DNA from: Saccharibacillus qingshengii
GTDB taxonomy: Bacteria; Bacillota; Bacilli; Paenibacillales; Paenibacillaceae
NCBI RefSeq assembly: GCF_013185195.1
Contig: NZ_JAAZWC010000012.1
Coordinates: 62,001 to 126,000 of the forward strand
Length of the DNA stretch: 64,000 nt
Direction: 5' to 3'
Position 1 is the stretch's first letter; each line of letters begins with the position of its first letter. The position numbers and the translations under genes were made by a program. A model generated the notes under the pieces. The model saw nothing but the letters and a program-made list of their open reading frames with translations. It did not search any database and was not told where the DNA came from. Positions 26,020 to 34,802 of this stretch are shown here, piece by piece.

Positions 26020-26040
26020 AGATTCTCGGATGCCCACGAC

Positions 26041-26091
26041 AAAAAACCTGAACAGCCGGCGCTTTTCCCTGCCGGTCGTTCAGGTTTTTTG
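26041..26091. terminator. Bidirectional terminator
   Basis: AAAAAACCTGAAC pairs with GTTCAGGTTTTTT, and GCCGGC with GCCGGT further in. It lies between converging genes and has T-runs in both directions. Confidence 0.88.
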
Positions 26092-26109
26092 GATTATTCG
26101 AAGCGGAGA

Positions 26110-26595
26110 TCAGCCCAGTTCCCTGCGCATCCTGTAATGCGGAATACCGATCTCTTCGAAACGCTCGCCTTCTCGGGTATACTCCAGCTTCTCGTAAAAA
26201 GGCACCGCGTTCTCCCGCGCATGCAGGACGATCTCGCCGTATCCCAGCTCGGCGGCCAGAACTTCGGCGAACCGCACCATGTCCCGCCCGGTTCCCGTTC
26301 CGCGCCGCGCTTCTTCGACCGCGACCTGCTTCATCTGCAGAGTCCGATCGTCCAAGGCGCGAAGCAGCAGCGTACCGACCAGCCGCTCGGCGGGAGCGTC
26401 TTCGGCACCGCTTCGGACAAAAGCCCCGATATGCAGCGCGTCGGCATCGCCGGACAAATCGTCGTCCGCGATGCTCATGCCCAGCGGACGGCGCAGCACC
26501 TCGTCGCGCAGCTTCAGCGCCTGTTCATACTCGGCTTCGGCGAACGGAATTTGGCGCACCGACAGTGCTTCCGCTTGATTGAGTTGTTTCGTCAT
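26110..26595 (-). CDS. GNAT family N-acetyltransferase
   Basis: 161 residues from MTKQLNQAEA, with AAGGAGG about nine bases upstream. Motif A reads MKQVAVEEARRGTGTGRDMV and the C-terminal part reads LHARENAVPFYEKLEYTREG followed by EEIGIPHYRM, the form of ElaA-like acetyltransferases. Substrate unknown. It is followed in genome order by a TPR gene on the same strand that would be transcribed first. Confidence 0.88.
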   Translation of the reverse strand: MTKQLNQAEALSVRQIPFAEAEYEQALKLRDEVLRRPLGMSIADDDLSGDADALHIGAFVRSGAEDAPAERLVGTLLLRALDDRTLQMKQVAVEEARRGTGTGRDMVRFAEVLAAELGYGEIVLHARENAVPFYEKLEYTREGERFEEIGIPHYRMRRELG

Positions 26596-26659
26596 CGGCT
26601 TGGCCTCCTTATGCGACAGCGGGCCGTCACAGCCGCTTCCCTCCGCTTGGAACAAGCGG

Positions 26660-27421
26660 TTAGCGATCCGTTTTCCCGCGATCCTGCGATCTTGCGCCTA
26701 CCCGGCCGTCATACGATCGGCGCTCGCGGGCGCGTGCCATGCACTGCTGCGCTTTCTCGTACTGACGGTCTCTTTTGTACAGCTCCGCTAGCTCCAGATT
26801 CGCTTCCCGGTCTTCCGGGTCGATCGCGAGCAGCTTCTCGAACGCCGCTTTGCTTGCTCCGTAGCGGCGCAGATCTTTATTGATCAGCCCTTTGTTGAAC
26901 AGGGCATCGGTCGATTGCGGATTGAGGTCCAGCGCCCGTTCGAGCTGCTCCAAGCACTTCGAATAAGGCTCCCCCAACTGGTAGTAGACGACGGACAGAT
27001 GCACATGCGCCTCTTCCAAACGGGGATCCAGTTCGATCGCACGCAAATAGCAGGACTTGGCTTCCTTGAGCCGCATCGTTCGTTCACAGACGTAAGCCAG
27101 CACCGACCAGCTGTCTGCGGATTCCGCATTCAGCATAAGCGCACGCCGCGCCATGGCTTCGGCTTCTTCGTTCTTGCCGCGATGCGCATATACCCGCGCT
27201 TTGCCGGCATACGGATTCTCCCAGGTCGGCCGCATCTTCATGGTCTGGTCAAACAGCTCCAGCGCGCCGCGCGAATCGCCCAGCATCAGCCGGCAGCGTG
27301 CGAGGTAATCGAGAGTCTCGGCATCCATTCCTTTTTCCACCAGCGCCTTTTTAAAATAAAAATCGGCATTCCGGAAGTCTCTTCGGTTGTAGCACTCGAT
27401 GCCTTTGTCGAAATGGTTCAT
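26660..27421 (-). CDS. Tetratricopeptide repeat protein
   Basis: 253 residues consisting almost entirely of TPR units of 34 residues, for example GALELFDQTMKMRPTWENPY, KSCYLRAIELDPRLEEAHVH and LEQLERALDLNPQSTDALFN. TPR proteins are protein-binding scaffolds. There is no signal peptide or extra domain. GGAGGGGGATC lies just before the ATG. It lies 64 bases upstream of the acetyltransferase gene on the same strand, so they may share a transcript. Confidence 0.88.
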   Translation of the reverse strand: MNHFDKGIECYNRRDFRNADFYFKKALVEKGMDAETLDYLARCRLMLGDSRGALELFDQTMKMRPTWENPYAGKARVYAHRGKNEEAEAMARRALMLNAESADSWSVLAYVCERTMRLKEAKSCYLRAIELDPRLEEAHVHLSVVYYQLGEPYSKCLEQLERALDLNPQSTDALFNKGLINKDLRRYGASKAAFEKLLAIDPEDREANLELAELYKRDRQYEKAQQCMARARERRSYDGRVGARSQDRGKTDR

Positions 27422-27583
27422 GCAGATCCCCCTCCCCTATGCCCCGATTGTACCTGAAAGTAGAAAGCCGCGTATCGTTTATCTTAAATTTGCCGCCGTA
27501 AACCCGGGAAAATCCGGCGCGTGCACGGGTAGAGCGGACGACCTGCGCAGCTCCGAACGATCGGGAACCTTCTATCTTCGCTC

Positions 27584-28222
27584 TTATTCGTCCCTTTGCT
27601 CTTGCGCCGCGGCTTGTTCCCCTGAACGGGTTCGCGCCCGTTTCTTCTCTTCGTACCGCTGATGCTTCTCTTCCGCCGGATAGAAGACGCCAAGAGGGCG
27701 AAGTCCGGTCCATGCACGGCTTCGGCCGGCGTCCGTTCTCTCGCTCTGCATTCGCTCCATCGCCGCCCTCTGCTCTTCGTTCCGGTAAAAAAGGATCGAG
27801 CGATAGCGGGAATCGTCCGGCTTATAACCTTCGATCGCCGAAGGATTATGCTCGCTCCAGAATTTCGCGAGCAGCTCCTCCAAGGAAACGATGCGCGGAT
27901 CGAACTCCACTTCGACCGCCTCGGAGTACCCGGCGAGGCGGCGGTGGGTCGGAGCGGGCGATAGGTGGCCGGAAGCGGGAATGTCGGGCGAGGAGGCCGC
28001 AGTGCCGGGCTCTGACCAGGCGGGAGCAGCCGGTTCGGGGGCGCCGGGAACGGTACGCGATGACGAGGCGCCAAGCGGGGCTGATCCGGACGGCGAATCG
28101 CTGCCGCAGTAGCCCACGCGCGTTCCGGTAACGCCCGGCACCCGGGCGAACCGGTCTTCCGGTCCCCAGAAGCAGCCCATGGCGAAGGTAAGCTTCTCGC
28201 GAAGCGGCGTTTGTTCGGGCAT
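27584..28222 (-). CDS. msrA: Peptide-methionine (S)-S-oxide reductase MsrA with an inserted linker
   Basis: 212 residues. MsrA reduces methionine S-sulfoxide in oxidised proteins. The catalytic Cys17 sits in GCFWGPEDRF, followed by VTGTRVGYCG, GYSEAVEVEFDP, FWSEHNPSAIEG and YRSILFYRNEEQ, all family motifs. Between VGYCG and the PTHRRL segment, where the usual protein has only a few residues, about 50 Ser/Pro/Ala/Gly-rich residues are inserted (about 45-97). The site lies on a surface loop of the fold, so activity is probably kept. Confidence 0.9.
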   Translation of the reverse strand: MPEQTPLREKLTFAMGCFWGPEDRFARVPGVTGTRVGYCGSDSPSGSAPLGASSSRTVPGAPEPAAPAWSEPGTAASSPDIPASGHLSPAPTHRRLAGYSEAVEVEFDPRIVSLEELLAKFWSEHNPSAIEGYKPDDSRYRSILFYRNEEQRAAMERMQSERTDAGRSRAWTGLRPLGVFYPAEEKHQRYEEKKRARTRSGEQAAAQEQRDE

Positions 28223-28315
28223 GGTGGAACCCTCCTTTTGACGTGGGATAGAAACCGGGGCGGCTGCTGTGCTTGCTCAATCTTTTGCAGCCTTAAATCG
28301 CTTGTCCGCTTTCGC

Positions 28316-30706
28316 TCACCGATACTTCCGCACCCGCTCGTCGTCGATCACGCCGACGAAGTTCAAGCCGAACGCGAAGTCGTAGGCGTGGCCCTCCGTA
28401 TCGACATGGCAGGCCATGTCGCGCGGAACGTCTTCGAGCTGCGCTTCGACGGCAGCCATGTCCGCCGGCATCTGCATCGGCAGCAGGCCGGAAGGTTCGG
28501 CCTCGCCGCACAGAATCGCAAGCAGCGCCTGGTCCTGCAGGCCGAAGTTCGCCAGAATGGCGTCGGCTTCGGGCTCGAACTCGGCGACTACCGCCGGGTT
28601 GGACAAGGTCATCGAGACGATGACCGGCTTGTCGCCCATCTTCGCGCGCGTATCGAGCACCCGATCAAGATCCGATTCGTTGCGCGTCCGGACCGATTTG
28701 CCGATATGCGCGCGGTTCAGCACGTCGCTCGGCCGGGGGTCCCCGGCCAGGCTCGCCGTCCGCCCGCCTTCGGCCGTGTAAGGCCGATATTGGAGACTGA
28801 TCGGCACATAGCCGCTGCCGCCGTCCGCCGCATCTTCCCGGCTGTAGCCCATCCCGGAATCCGGATTGGCGATACAGACGAGCGCGAAGTCGGCCTGCGC
28901 CGGGTCGGACGTCACGTCGAAATAGCGGGACACGATGTCCAGGTTCAACGGGTCCACCGTCCGCTCCGGCGTCGGATTGCCGAACCAGTCCCGGCCCGGC
29001 GCGATATAACGCTGCGGGATATAGACTTTGCTGCGGCGCGGCAGCGGAAGAACCCCTCTGCGGTTGGTCTGAATCACGGGCAGTCCTTCGCCTTCGCTCC
29101 CCCCGCTCCGTCCTCCGACCGTCCGGTTCCCGCTGTTTTTGAGCAGCACGACCGATTTCAACTGTGCTTCGTAGCCGGCCTGCATAGAGTCCGGATGTCC
29201 GACGATCTGCTCGCTGTCCGACGGTTCCAGATACGGATTCTCGAACAGTCCGACCCGGAACAAGTTGCGCAGCAGCCGGACCGCCGAGCGCTCGAAGCGC
29301 GCCCGCATCCATTCTTCGCCGTGCTCGGCCGCGCCCATCGCGTACGCTTCCAGCAGCGGCCCCGCTTCGTTGTTGCCGCCGAACTGGTCGACGCCGGCCA
29401 GCAGCAGCTTGTAATGCCGCTCGGCGGCGCTCAGCGATTCCACGCCCCACGGCTTGCCGCTGAGAAACGAATCTTTTTCCCCATTCTCGTCGGCCGTGAT
29501 CAGCCAGTCCGTACAGACGACGCCATCGTAGCCGTACTGCTCGCGCAGCAGATCCGTAATGAGATAGCGGCTGTACGAATTGCCCACGTTCTCGCCGTTC
29601 TTCGCGTCCTGCTCCCAGGACACCGTGTAATACGGCATGACCGCCGAAGCCTGCTCCGTCCCGCCTTCAAGCTTGAACGCCCCGTCCGTAAACGGCTTCA
29701 GATGCTCCGCGAAATTCCCGCCCGGATACACCGCGTATTTGCCGCTGGCGTAATGCGCGTCCCGGCCCGCTTCGCCCGAACCGCCGCCCGGCCAATGCTT
29801 GACCATGGCGTTGACGCTGCTCCTTCCCCATCCGCCCTCGATCGCTTCTTCGCCGGTCGACGTCTGGAATCCGTCGATATAAGCGCGCCCGAGATCGGTC
29901 GACAGCTTCGAATCTTCGCCGAACGTGCCGTTGAAACGGAACCAGCGCGGATCGGTCGCAATGTCCACCTGCGGCGACAGCGCCGTCGTCAAGCCAAGCG
30001 CGCGGTATTCGCGGGCGGCGATCTCGCCGAAGCGGCGGACGAGCGCCGGATCGAAAGACGCCGCCAGGCCGAGACTTTCCGGCCACATCGAGATGCGCCC
30101 GCCCGCTCCGGCGTTGAATTCCGAGTCGGAATCCGAGCCGTGGCGCGGATCCGAACTGTTATTGGCCGGAATGCCGAGGCCGGTCGATTCCGCATACGCC
30201 TGCACGAGATTGTTCCAGCGCGCGGCTGTGGCCGGGCTCTCCACCGTCGTGACGAGAATATGCCGCAGATGATCGTCTCGCAGGAACGACAGCTGCTCGT
30301 CCGTCAGATCCCAAGGCTTGGCGCCGCTCTCTTCATAAGATTTGCCGCCGTACGTGGAGGCATGCCAGTTCGTGCTGCCCGCCGGTATCGACTGGTGGCG
30401 GCTGTACAGCATCAGCCCGGCGATCTGCTCGACCGTCATGCGGGCAGCCAGATCACGGGCCCGTTCTTCCGCCGACAGGCGCCAGTCTTTGTACGGTTCG
30501 AGTTCGCCGCTGCGGTTCAGGTCTTTGAAAAAGAGCCCGTCCCGCTCGATCACGCCCACCCCGGACAGCGGCGACAAGCCGAGGGTCGGGCCGTTCTCGT
30601 TGTGGACGTACGTGACTTCCGCTCCGCCGCCGAGATCTTCGTGGCGCTCGGTTTCGTGGGGACCTTCTTCCGCTGCATTCGAAATGTTCCGCGGGGATTC
30701 GTTCAT
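28316..30706 (-). CDS. Glycoside hydrolase family 3 protein
   Basis: 796 residues from MNESPRNISN, preceded by GGAGGCGATT. There is no signal peptide, so it acts in the cytoplasm. The family 3 barrel is visible (SAEERARDLAARMTVEQIAG, SPQVDIATDPRW, VNAMVKHWPGGG), with the nucleophile Asp in DGVVCTDWLI, followed by the C-terminal alpha/beta sandwich (SVVLLKNSG, KPVIVSMTLSNP). Family 3 enzymes release glucose, xylose or GlcNAc from beta-linked oligosaccharides. Two short Gly/Ser-rich loops interrupt the C-terminal domain. It appears to be transcribed alone. Confidence 0.92.
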   Translation of the reverse strand: MNESPRNISNAAEEGPHETERHEDLGGGAEVTYVHNENGPTLGLSPLSGVGVIERDGLFFKDLNRSGELEPYKDWRLSAEERARDLAARMTVEQIAGLMLYSRHQSIPAGSTNWHASTYGGKSYEESGAKPWDLTDEQLSFLRDDHLRHILVTTVESPATAARWNNLVQAYAESTGLGIPANNSSDPRHGSDSDSEFNAGAGGRISMWPESLGLAASFDPALVRRFGEIAAREYRALGLTTALSPQVDIATDPRWFRFNGTFGEDSKLSTDLGRAYIDGFQTSTGEEAIEGGWGRSSVNAMVKHWPGGGSGEAGRDAHYASGKYAVYPGGNFAEHLKPFTDGAFKLEGGTEQASAVMPYYTVSWEQDAKNGENVGNSYSRYLITDLLREQYGYDGVVCTDWLITADENGEKDSFLSGKPWGVESLSAAERHYKLLLAGVDQFGGNNEAGPLLEAYAMGAAEHGEEWMRARFERSAVRLLRNLFRVGLFENPYLEPSDSEQIVGHPDSMQAGYEAQLKSVVLLKNSGNRTVGGRSGGSEGEGLPVIQTNRRGVLPLPRRSKVYIPQRYIAPGRDWFGNPTPERTVDPLNLDIVSRYFDVTSDPAQADFALVCIANPDSGMGYSREDAADGGSGYVPISLQYRPYTAEGGRTASLAGDPRPSDVLNRAHIGKSVRTRNESDLDRVLDTRAKMGDKPVIVSMTLSNPAVVAEFEPEADAILANFGLQDQALLAILCGEAEPSGLLPMQMPADMAAVEAQLEDVPRDMACHVDTEGHAYDFAFGLNFVGVIDDERVRKYR

Positions 30707-30883
30707 GGGAATCGCCTCCATTAGGGGTGTGTGTCGCGCCTGACGCGCTTTCCTCCATTATAGCCAATCTGCGCTCCCGAAGCCCGCCTGCAAGCGCCGA
30801 AGGCGTTTTTATGCGGAAGCTTTTTTTGCTACACTAAAGGCAGTTCAAGCTCGACCAAATCATTCACCCGGAGGGAACAACCT

Positions 30884-31759
30884 ATGAACGCAATCTTAAG
30901 CAGCGATACGGCCACAGTCGAGATCAAGCCGCTCGGCGCGGAACTGGTCAGCTTCAAACGCACAGACACGGGAATCGAGTACATGTGGAGCGGCGACGCG
31001 GCATTCTGGACAGGCCGTTCGCCGGTGCTGTTCCCGATCGTCGGGTCCGTGTACGAAGGCAAAATGCGGGCCGAAGGCGGCACGTACGAGCTCAAAAACC
31101 ACGGATTCGCCCGCAATCGCGAGTTCCGATTGGTCGAATCGGACGCGTCTCGGGCCGTGTTCCATCTGTCGTACGACGACCAGACGCTTGCGAGGTACCC
31201 GTACCGATTCGCGCTTACGCTGACCTATACGCTGGAAGGCTCCACCCTGCGCGTCCAGTACCGGGTAGACAACGACGACGATAAACGCATCCATTTCCAG
31301 CTTGGCACGCATCCGGCGTTCAACTGCCCGATCGGCGGCGAAGGCGAATTCGAGGACTATCGGTTGGAGTTCGAGCAGGAAGAGACGCTGGAGCGCTTCT
31401 TCGTGACGGGCGGCAATATCCAGGTACCGGACAAATCGGAGATCGTATTGGAAAAAGGAACCGTGCTGCCGCTGACGCGCGCACAGTTCGAGGAAGGCGC
31501 CATGATCTTCCGCGATGTGAAGTCGGAACGCGTTGCGCTGAGAAGCGACAAAAGCGAGCGCAGCGTGACCGTCTCGTACGAGAACTTCCCGTACCTCGGC
31601 GTCTGGCAGCCGAAGAACGCGCCGTTTCTCTGCATCGAACCGTGGCATGGCCTCGCCGACGCGGATAAGTTCGACGGCGAATTGAAAGACAAGGAGCTTG
31701 CGGTCGGACTTGAGCCGGGCGAGTATTTTGAAGCGGCTTTGGTGATTGAAGTCGGTTGA
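30884..31759 (+). CDS. Aldose 1-epimerase family protein (LacX-like)
   Basis: 291 residues of the galactose-mutarotase fold. Typical segments are AELVSFKRTDTGIEYMWSGD, LFPIVGSVYEGKMRAEGG, LKNHGFARNREF (catalytic-region His), HFQLGTHPAFNCPIGGEG and FLCIEPWHGLADADKFDGEL. Enzymes of this kind interconvert sugar anomers. A GGAGGGAAC site precedes the ATG. It stands alone, ending at a bidirectional terminator. Confidence 0.92.
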   Translation: MNAILSSDTATVEIKPLGAELVSFKRTDTGIEYMWSGDAAFWTGRSPVLFPIVGSVYEGKMRAEGGTYELKNHGFARNREFRLVESDASRAVFHLSYDDQTLARYPYRFALTLTYTLEGSTLRVQYRVDNDDDKRIHFQLGTHPAFNCPIGGEGEFEDYRLEFEQEETLERFFVTGGNIQVPDKSEIVLEKGTVLPLTRAQFEEGAMIFRDVKSERVALRSDKSERSVTVSYENFPYLGVWQPKNAPFLCIEPWHGLADADKFDGELKDKELAVGLEPGEYFEAALVIEVG

Positions 31760-31810
31760 TCGAGATCGATGGAGCGAAAAAAGTTCCACTGAATGGAAGA
31801 CACGAACAAA

Positions 31811-31866
31811 AGCTCCGAAAAACGCGTCCCCCAAACAGGGGAAACGCGGATTCGGAGCTTTTTTTG
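31811..31866. terminator. Bidirectional terminator
   Basis: AGCTCCGAA pairs with TTCGGAGCT, with a CCCCC/GGGG inner stem, flanked by AAAA and TTTTTTT. It separates the epimerase gene from the converging merR-type gene. Confidence 0.85.
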
Positions 31867-31870
31867 GCGT

Positions 31871-32335
31871 TCACCGAAACTTACTGTCCCGCTTCGCCGG
31901 CAGACCCGGCCCATCCTGAGGATCGGCGGCGCAGTCCTGCTTGTTCAGCAGCGTGCCCTGCGGCAGCTTAAGATCGATAAAATCGATGATCGTCTGCAGG
32001 GACGACATCTGCTCCAGCACCTCTGCCCGATACTGCCGGATCCGCTCGAACGCTTCCGGGGTATCGGCCAGGTCTCCGGTGCGGGACATGTCCAGATAAG
32101 GCTTCATCTCCTCCAGCGGCATGCCGGTTTTTTTGAGGCACAGGATCAGCTTCATCGTCTGCACGTCGCTTTCGGTATAGATGCGGTGGGTGTTGGCTTT
32201 GCGCTTCGCTCTCGGCAGCAGCCCGATCTTCTCGTAATAACGGATCGTATCTCCCGGCAGACCGGTCAGTTCCGCGGTTTGCTTGATCGTGTATCCTTCT
32301 GTCTCCTCCGCCCGGAGGATCGTTTGTTCGGCCAC
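31871..32335 (-). CDS. MerR family transcriptional regulator
   Basis: 154 residues from a GTG start with AAGGAG nine bases upstream. The winged helix-turn-helix is clear: YTIKQTAELTGLPGDTIRYY and EKIGLLPRAKRKANTHRIYT, followed by the dimerisation helix (about residues 80-125). The effector end has no metal-binding cysteine cluster; single cysteines lie in LILCLKK and KQDCAAD, as in aldehyde-sensing relatives. It is divergent from an SDR oxidoreductase, and both promoters carry the MerR hallmark of a 19-bp spacer with a dyad, so it very likely controls itself and the SDR gene. Confidence 0.92.
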   Translation of the reverse strand: MAEQTILRAEETEGYTIKQTAELTGLPGDTIRYYEKIGLLPRAKRKANTHRIYTESDVQTMKLILCLKKTGMPLEEMKPYLDMSRTGDLADTPEAFERIRQYRAEVLEQMSSLQTIIDFIDLKLPQGTLLNKQDCAADPQDGPGLPAKRDSKFR

Positions 32336-32376
32336 GTGGTATCGCTCCTTTTGATCGGTTGAGATTCGTTGAACCG

Positions 32377-32407
32377 AGTATACCCGTTGGAGCCCGCTCC
32401 AAGTCAA
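32377..32407 (-). promoter_or_regulatory. MerR-type promoter of the merR-like gene
   Basis: Minus strand: -35 TTGACT (32402-32407), 19-bp spacer, -10 TATACT (32377-32382). The spacer holds the palindrome TTGGAGCGGGCTCCAA (32387-32402), the place where MerR proteins bind to twist an over-long spacer. Confidence 0.82.
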
Positions 32408-32445
32408 AAAGCGGGACGCAGTCTGCGGTTTTGAAAATGCTGCGT

Positions 32446-32476
32446 TTGACTTGGAGTCGGCTCCAGGTTATATGCT
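32446..32476 (+). promoter_or_regulatory. MerR-type promoter of the SDR gene
   Basis: -35 TTGACT (32446-32451), 19-bp spacer, -10 TATGCT (32471-32476). The palindrome TGGAGTCGGCTCCA (32452-32465) fills the spacer and matches the dyad in the opposite promoter. Confidence 0.82.
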
Positions 32477-32514
32477 GTTCTCCATCATCAAATCATCGAA
32501 TGGAGGCATTCAGT

Positions 32515-33378
32515 ATGAACAATCTTCGTACAACTCCTACAGCGGGCAAGACGGCCCTGATCACCGGCGCCAACAACGGCATCGGCCTGGAACTGACGCG
32601 CCGGCTGCTCGCGGAAGGGTGGGACGTCGCCGCACTAATCCGTTCGTCGTTTGCGGCGGAGGACGAGCTGACTGCGGCGGCCATACAAGCAGGGCGGCTG
32701 CGGGTCTACCCAGCCGAATTGACGGATTACCGGCAGCTGGCCGCGGCGCTGAAGCGTATCAAGCAAGAAGAGACGGCGATCGACGTGCTGTTCAACAACG
32801 CGGGCGGCAGTCTGCCGGAACTCGCCTTCTCGCCGCAGGGTCGCGAAATGCATTACGAGCTGCAAACGGTCGTGCCGTACATCCTCTACCGCGAGACGAA
32901 GGAGCTGCTGCTGCGCGGATCGCTGAAGACCGTGATCGGCACCTCGTCGAATGCGTTCAATTATACGAAAACGTTCGACGCCGACAAGCTGGCTCGGCCG
33001 AAAACGTTCAAGCCGCTGACGGGCGCGTACGCGGACACCAAGCTCGCGCTGTCGCTGTGGACGCAGGCGCTTGCCCCGGCGGAGGCGGCGGACGGCATTT
33101 GGCTGCGCAGCGCCGATCCCGGTCCCAACAACACGCTTCGTCCGGGCAAAAAATCCGGCCTCCCGTTTCCCGTCAATTATCTGATGCGCTTCTTCTTCGC
33201 TCCGCCGACGCAGGGCGCCGGGCGGCTGTACGAAGCGGCGTTCGGACCTCATCGGAACGAATCCGGGGTACTGCTTAATAAAAAAGGTATCGTTAATCTC
33301 AAATTCGCCGATCAGGCTCCGCGCGTACTGGCTAACGTGGACCGGATCTACCGCGAAGAATTCCGGACTTTGACGTAA
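32515..33378 (+). CDS. Short-chain dehydrogenase/reductase
   Basis: 287 residues from MNNLRTTPTAGK, with TGGAGG about ten bases upstream. Cofactor-binding motif TGANNGIG (about 17-24), the NNAG motif (NNAGGSLPEL) and the catalytic YxxxK (AYADTKLAL) are present; the catalytic Ser is in GTSSNAF. These reductases use NAD(P)H on carbonyl compounds. Its control by a divergent MerR regulator suggests induction by a toxic carbonyl or similar electrophile; this is inference. Confidence 0.9.
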   Translation: MNNLRTTPTAGKTALITGANNGIGLELTRRLLAEGWDVAALIRSSFAAEDELTAAAIQAGRLRVYPAELTDYRQLAAALKRIKQEETAIDVLFNNAGGSLPELAFSPQGREMHYELQTVVPYILYRETKELLLRGSLKTVIGTSSNAFNYTKTFDADKLARPKTFKPLTGAYADTKLALSLWTQALAPAEAADGIWLRSADPGPNNTLRPGKKSGLPFPVNYLMRFFFAPPTQGAGRLYEAAFGPHRNESGVLLNKKGIVNLKFADQAPRVLANVDRIYREEFRTLT

Positions 33379-33414
33379 CAAGCCTGAAGAGCAGAATGTA
33401 TATAAGCAGGGTTG

Positions 33415-33451
33415 AAAAAACCGCCTGAAGGATCCGGGATCCTTCAGGCGG
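33415..33451 (-). terminator. Terminator of the threonine aldolase gene
   Basis: Perfect stem CCGCCTGAAGGATCC/GGATCCTTCAGGCGG; the minus strand then reads TTTTTTC. It may also slow transcription from the SDR side. Confidence 0.85.
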
Positions 33452-33504
33452 TCGGGGCATCTATTCGGACGAAGCAAGCTCGAGGCAACGGACGGCGCGC
33501 AGGC

Positions 33505-34602
33505 TCAAGCCTGCGCCGCCGCCAATCCCTTTTCAAGCATGGCGATCGCTTCGCGCAGTTTTTCTTTTGGCACTTCCCGATACAGGTCGCCGATCGAGAT
33601 TTCCGTCGAGCAGGACGAGCTGCCGACCGCTTTCAAATAGGCGGCCAGCGCAACGCCCGTCTCCGCCTGCACATGCGCGATCACGCCCGCCGCTTTGTCC
33701 GCCGTGGCTTCGATATGCAGGTGGAACATATTCGAGACCGGGACTTCCGGCTGTGTCCGAATCCCTTCGCAGGCGTTGTACAAGGCCGCAAGCTCCCGGG
33801 CTTCTTCGTAGTACCTCGCCATCTGCGGCAGACGCAGCTCGAGGTAATAGTCCGAGCTGAGAATGTACGGATACAGACTGATCAGATCGCCGCCGTGGCG
33901 TCTTTTCCAGATTTTCGCCTGCTCTGACAGATCGGCGTCTCCGAGCAGCATCGCGCCGGCGATTCCGCCTATGCCTTTGTAGAACGAGATATAGACGCTG
34001 TCGAACAGCGCGCAGACTTCGGCCGCCGTTTTGCCGTAATGCGGCAGAATCTCGAACAGCCGCGCGCCGTCGAGGTGCAGAGCGATCCCGCGACCCCGGC
34101 AGTAAGCCGAGATCGCTTCCAGCTCCGCATATTCCGGCAGTTGGCCGCCGATCTCGCGCTGGGGCAGCTCAAGCAGCAGGCAGGCGATGTTATCCGGCAT
34201 GGCTTTGACGTCGCTCAGCGTAATCAGCCGGTCGGGATCTGCCAGCAGCACCGGTTCCAGATGATGCAGTTCTTTTAAACCGTCTTGTTCGTGAATCTCC
34301 AGATGGCAGAGCGGATGGTAGGCCACCGCGCGGCTGGCTTTGCGATCGCTCCAGATGCGCAGCGCGATCTGCTGGGCCATCGTGCCGCTCGGGAAAAAGA
34401 CCGCCGATTCCATGCCCAGCATGTCCGCAAGCTTGCGCTCGAAGTTCCCGATCATCTCGCCGCGGCCATACATATCGCTTGGCGCCGCGCCGTCCGCATG
34501 CTGAAGCGCGTCCAGCAGCACGCTCACATTGCGCGGGCCGTTGCCGCTCGTCCGGTACTGCGCTTTGGCAAACGTATCGCCCAAAGTTAACGCCTGATTC
34601 AT
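33505..34602 (-). CDS. Threonine aldolase family (beta-eliminating lyase) protein
   Basis: 365 residues with the fold type I PLP-enzyme pattern: FFPSGTMAQQIAL, LLLELPQREIGGQLP, LHLDGARLFE (Asp contacting the PLP ring nitrogen) and SFYKGIGGIAGAMLLGD, which carries the PLP-binding Lys. Low-specificity threonine aldolases split threonine into glycine and acetaldehyde. GGAGGATTTT precedes the ATG. It is a single-gene unit with its own terminator. Confidence 0.9.
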   Translation of the reverse strand: MNQALTLGDTFAKAQYRTSGNGPRNVSVLLDALQHADGAAPSDMYGRGEMIGNFERKLADMLGMESAVFFPSGTMAQQIALRIWSDRKASRAVAYHPLCHLEIHEQDGLKELHHLEPVLLADPDRLITLSDVKAMPDNIACLLLELPQREIGGQLPEYAELEAISAYCRGRGIALHLDGARLFEILPHYGKTAAEVCALFDSVYISFYKGIGGIAGAMLLGDADLSEQAKIWKRRHGGDLISLYPYILSSDYYLELRLPQMARYYEEARELAALYNACEGIRTQPEVPVSNMFHLHIEATADKAAGVIAHVQAETGVALAAYLKAVGSSSCSTEISIGDLYREVPKEKLREAIAMLEKGLAAAQA

Positions 34603-34718
34603 GATGGAAAATCCTCCTTTTGCGCGAAAAGTTCATTGTTTGCGCTTCCGCGGGTCTATTACGGATATTGTACGCCTCTTGCTCCGCATCCGCTATCCTC
34701 TCATAATAAGAAAGATTG

Positions 34719-34770
34719 TACCTTGTCAACGCTAAAGGTAAGGTTACGCTCTCTTCAAACGCACCTAAGC
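34719..34770. repeat. Truncated miniature element, copy C
   Basis: The first about 50 bases match the end of copy B read on its minus strand: TACCTTGT, AACGCTAAA, then GTAAGGTTACG in the same order. The other end is not recognisable. It lies directly before the nudC-type gene and its sequence forms the upstream part of that open frame. Confidence 0.55.
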
Positions 34771-34802
34771 TTGATCAATCCACTCCGAAAGGTTCTGTTA
34801 CC

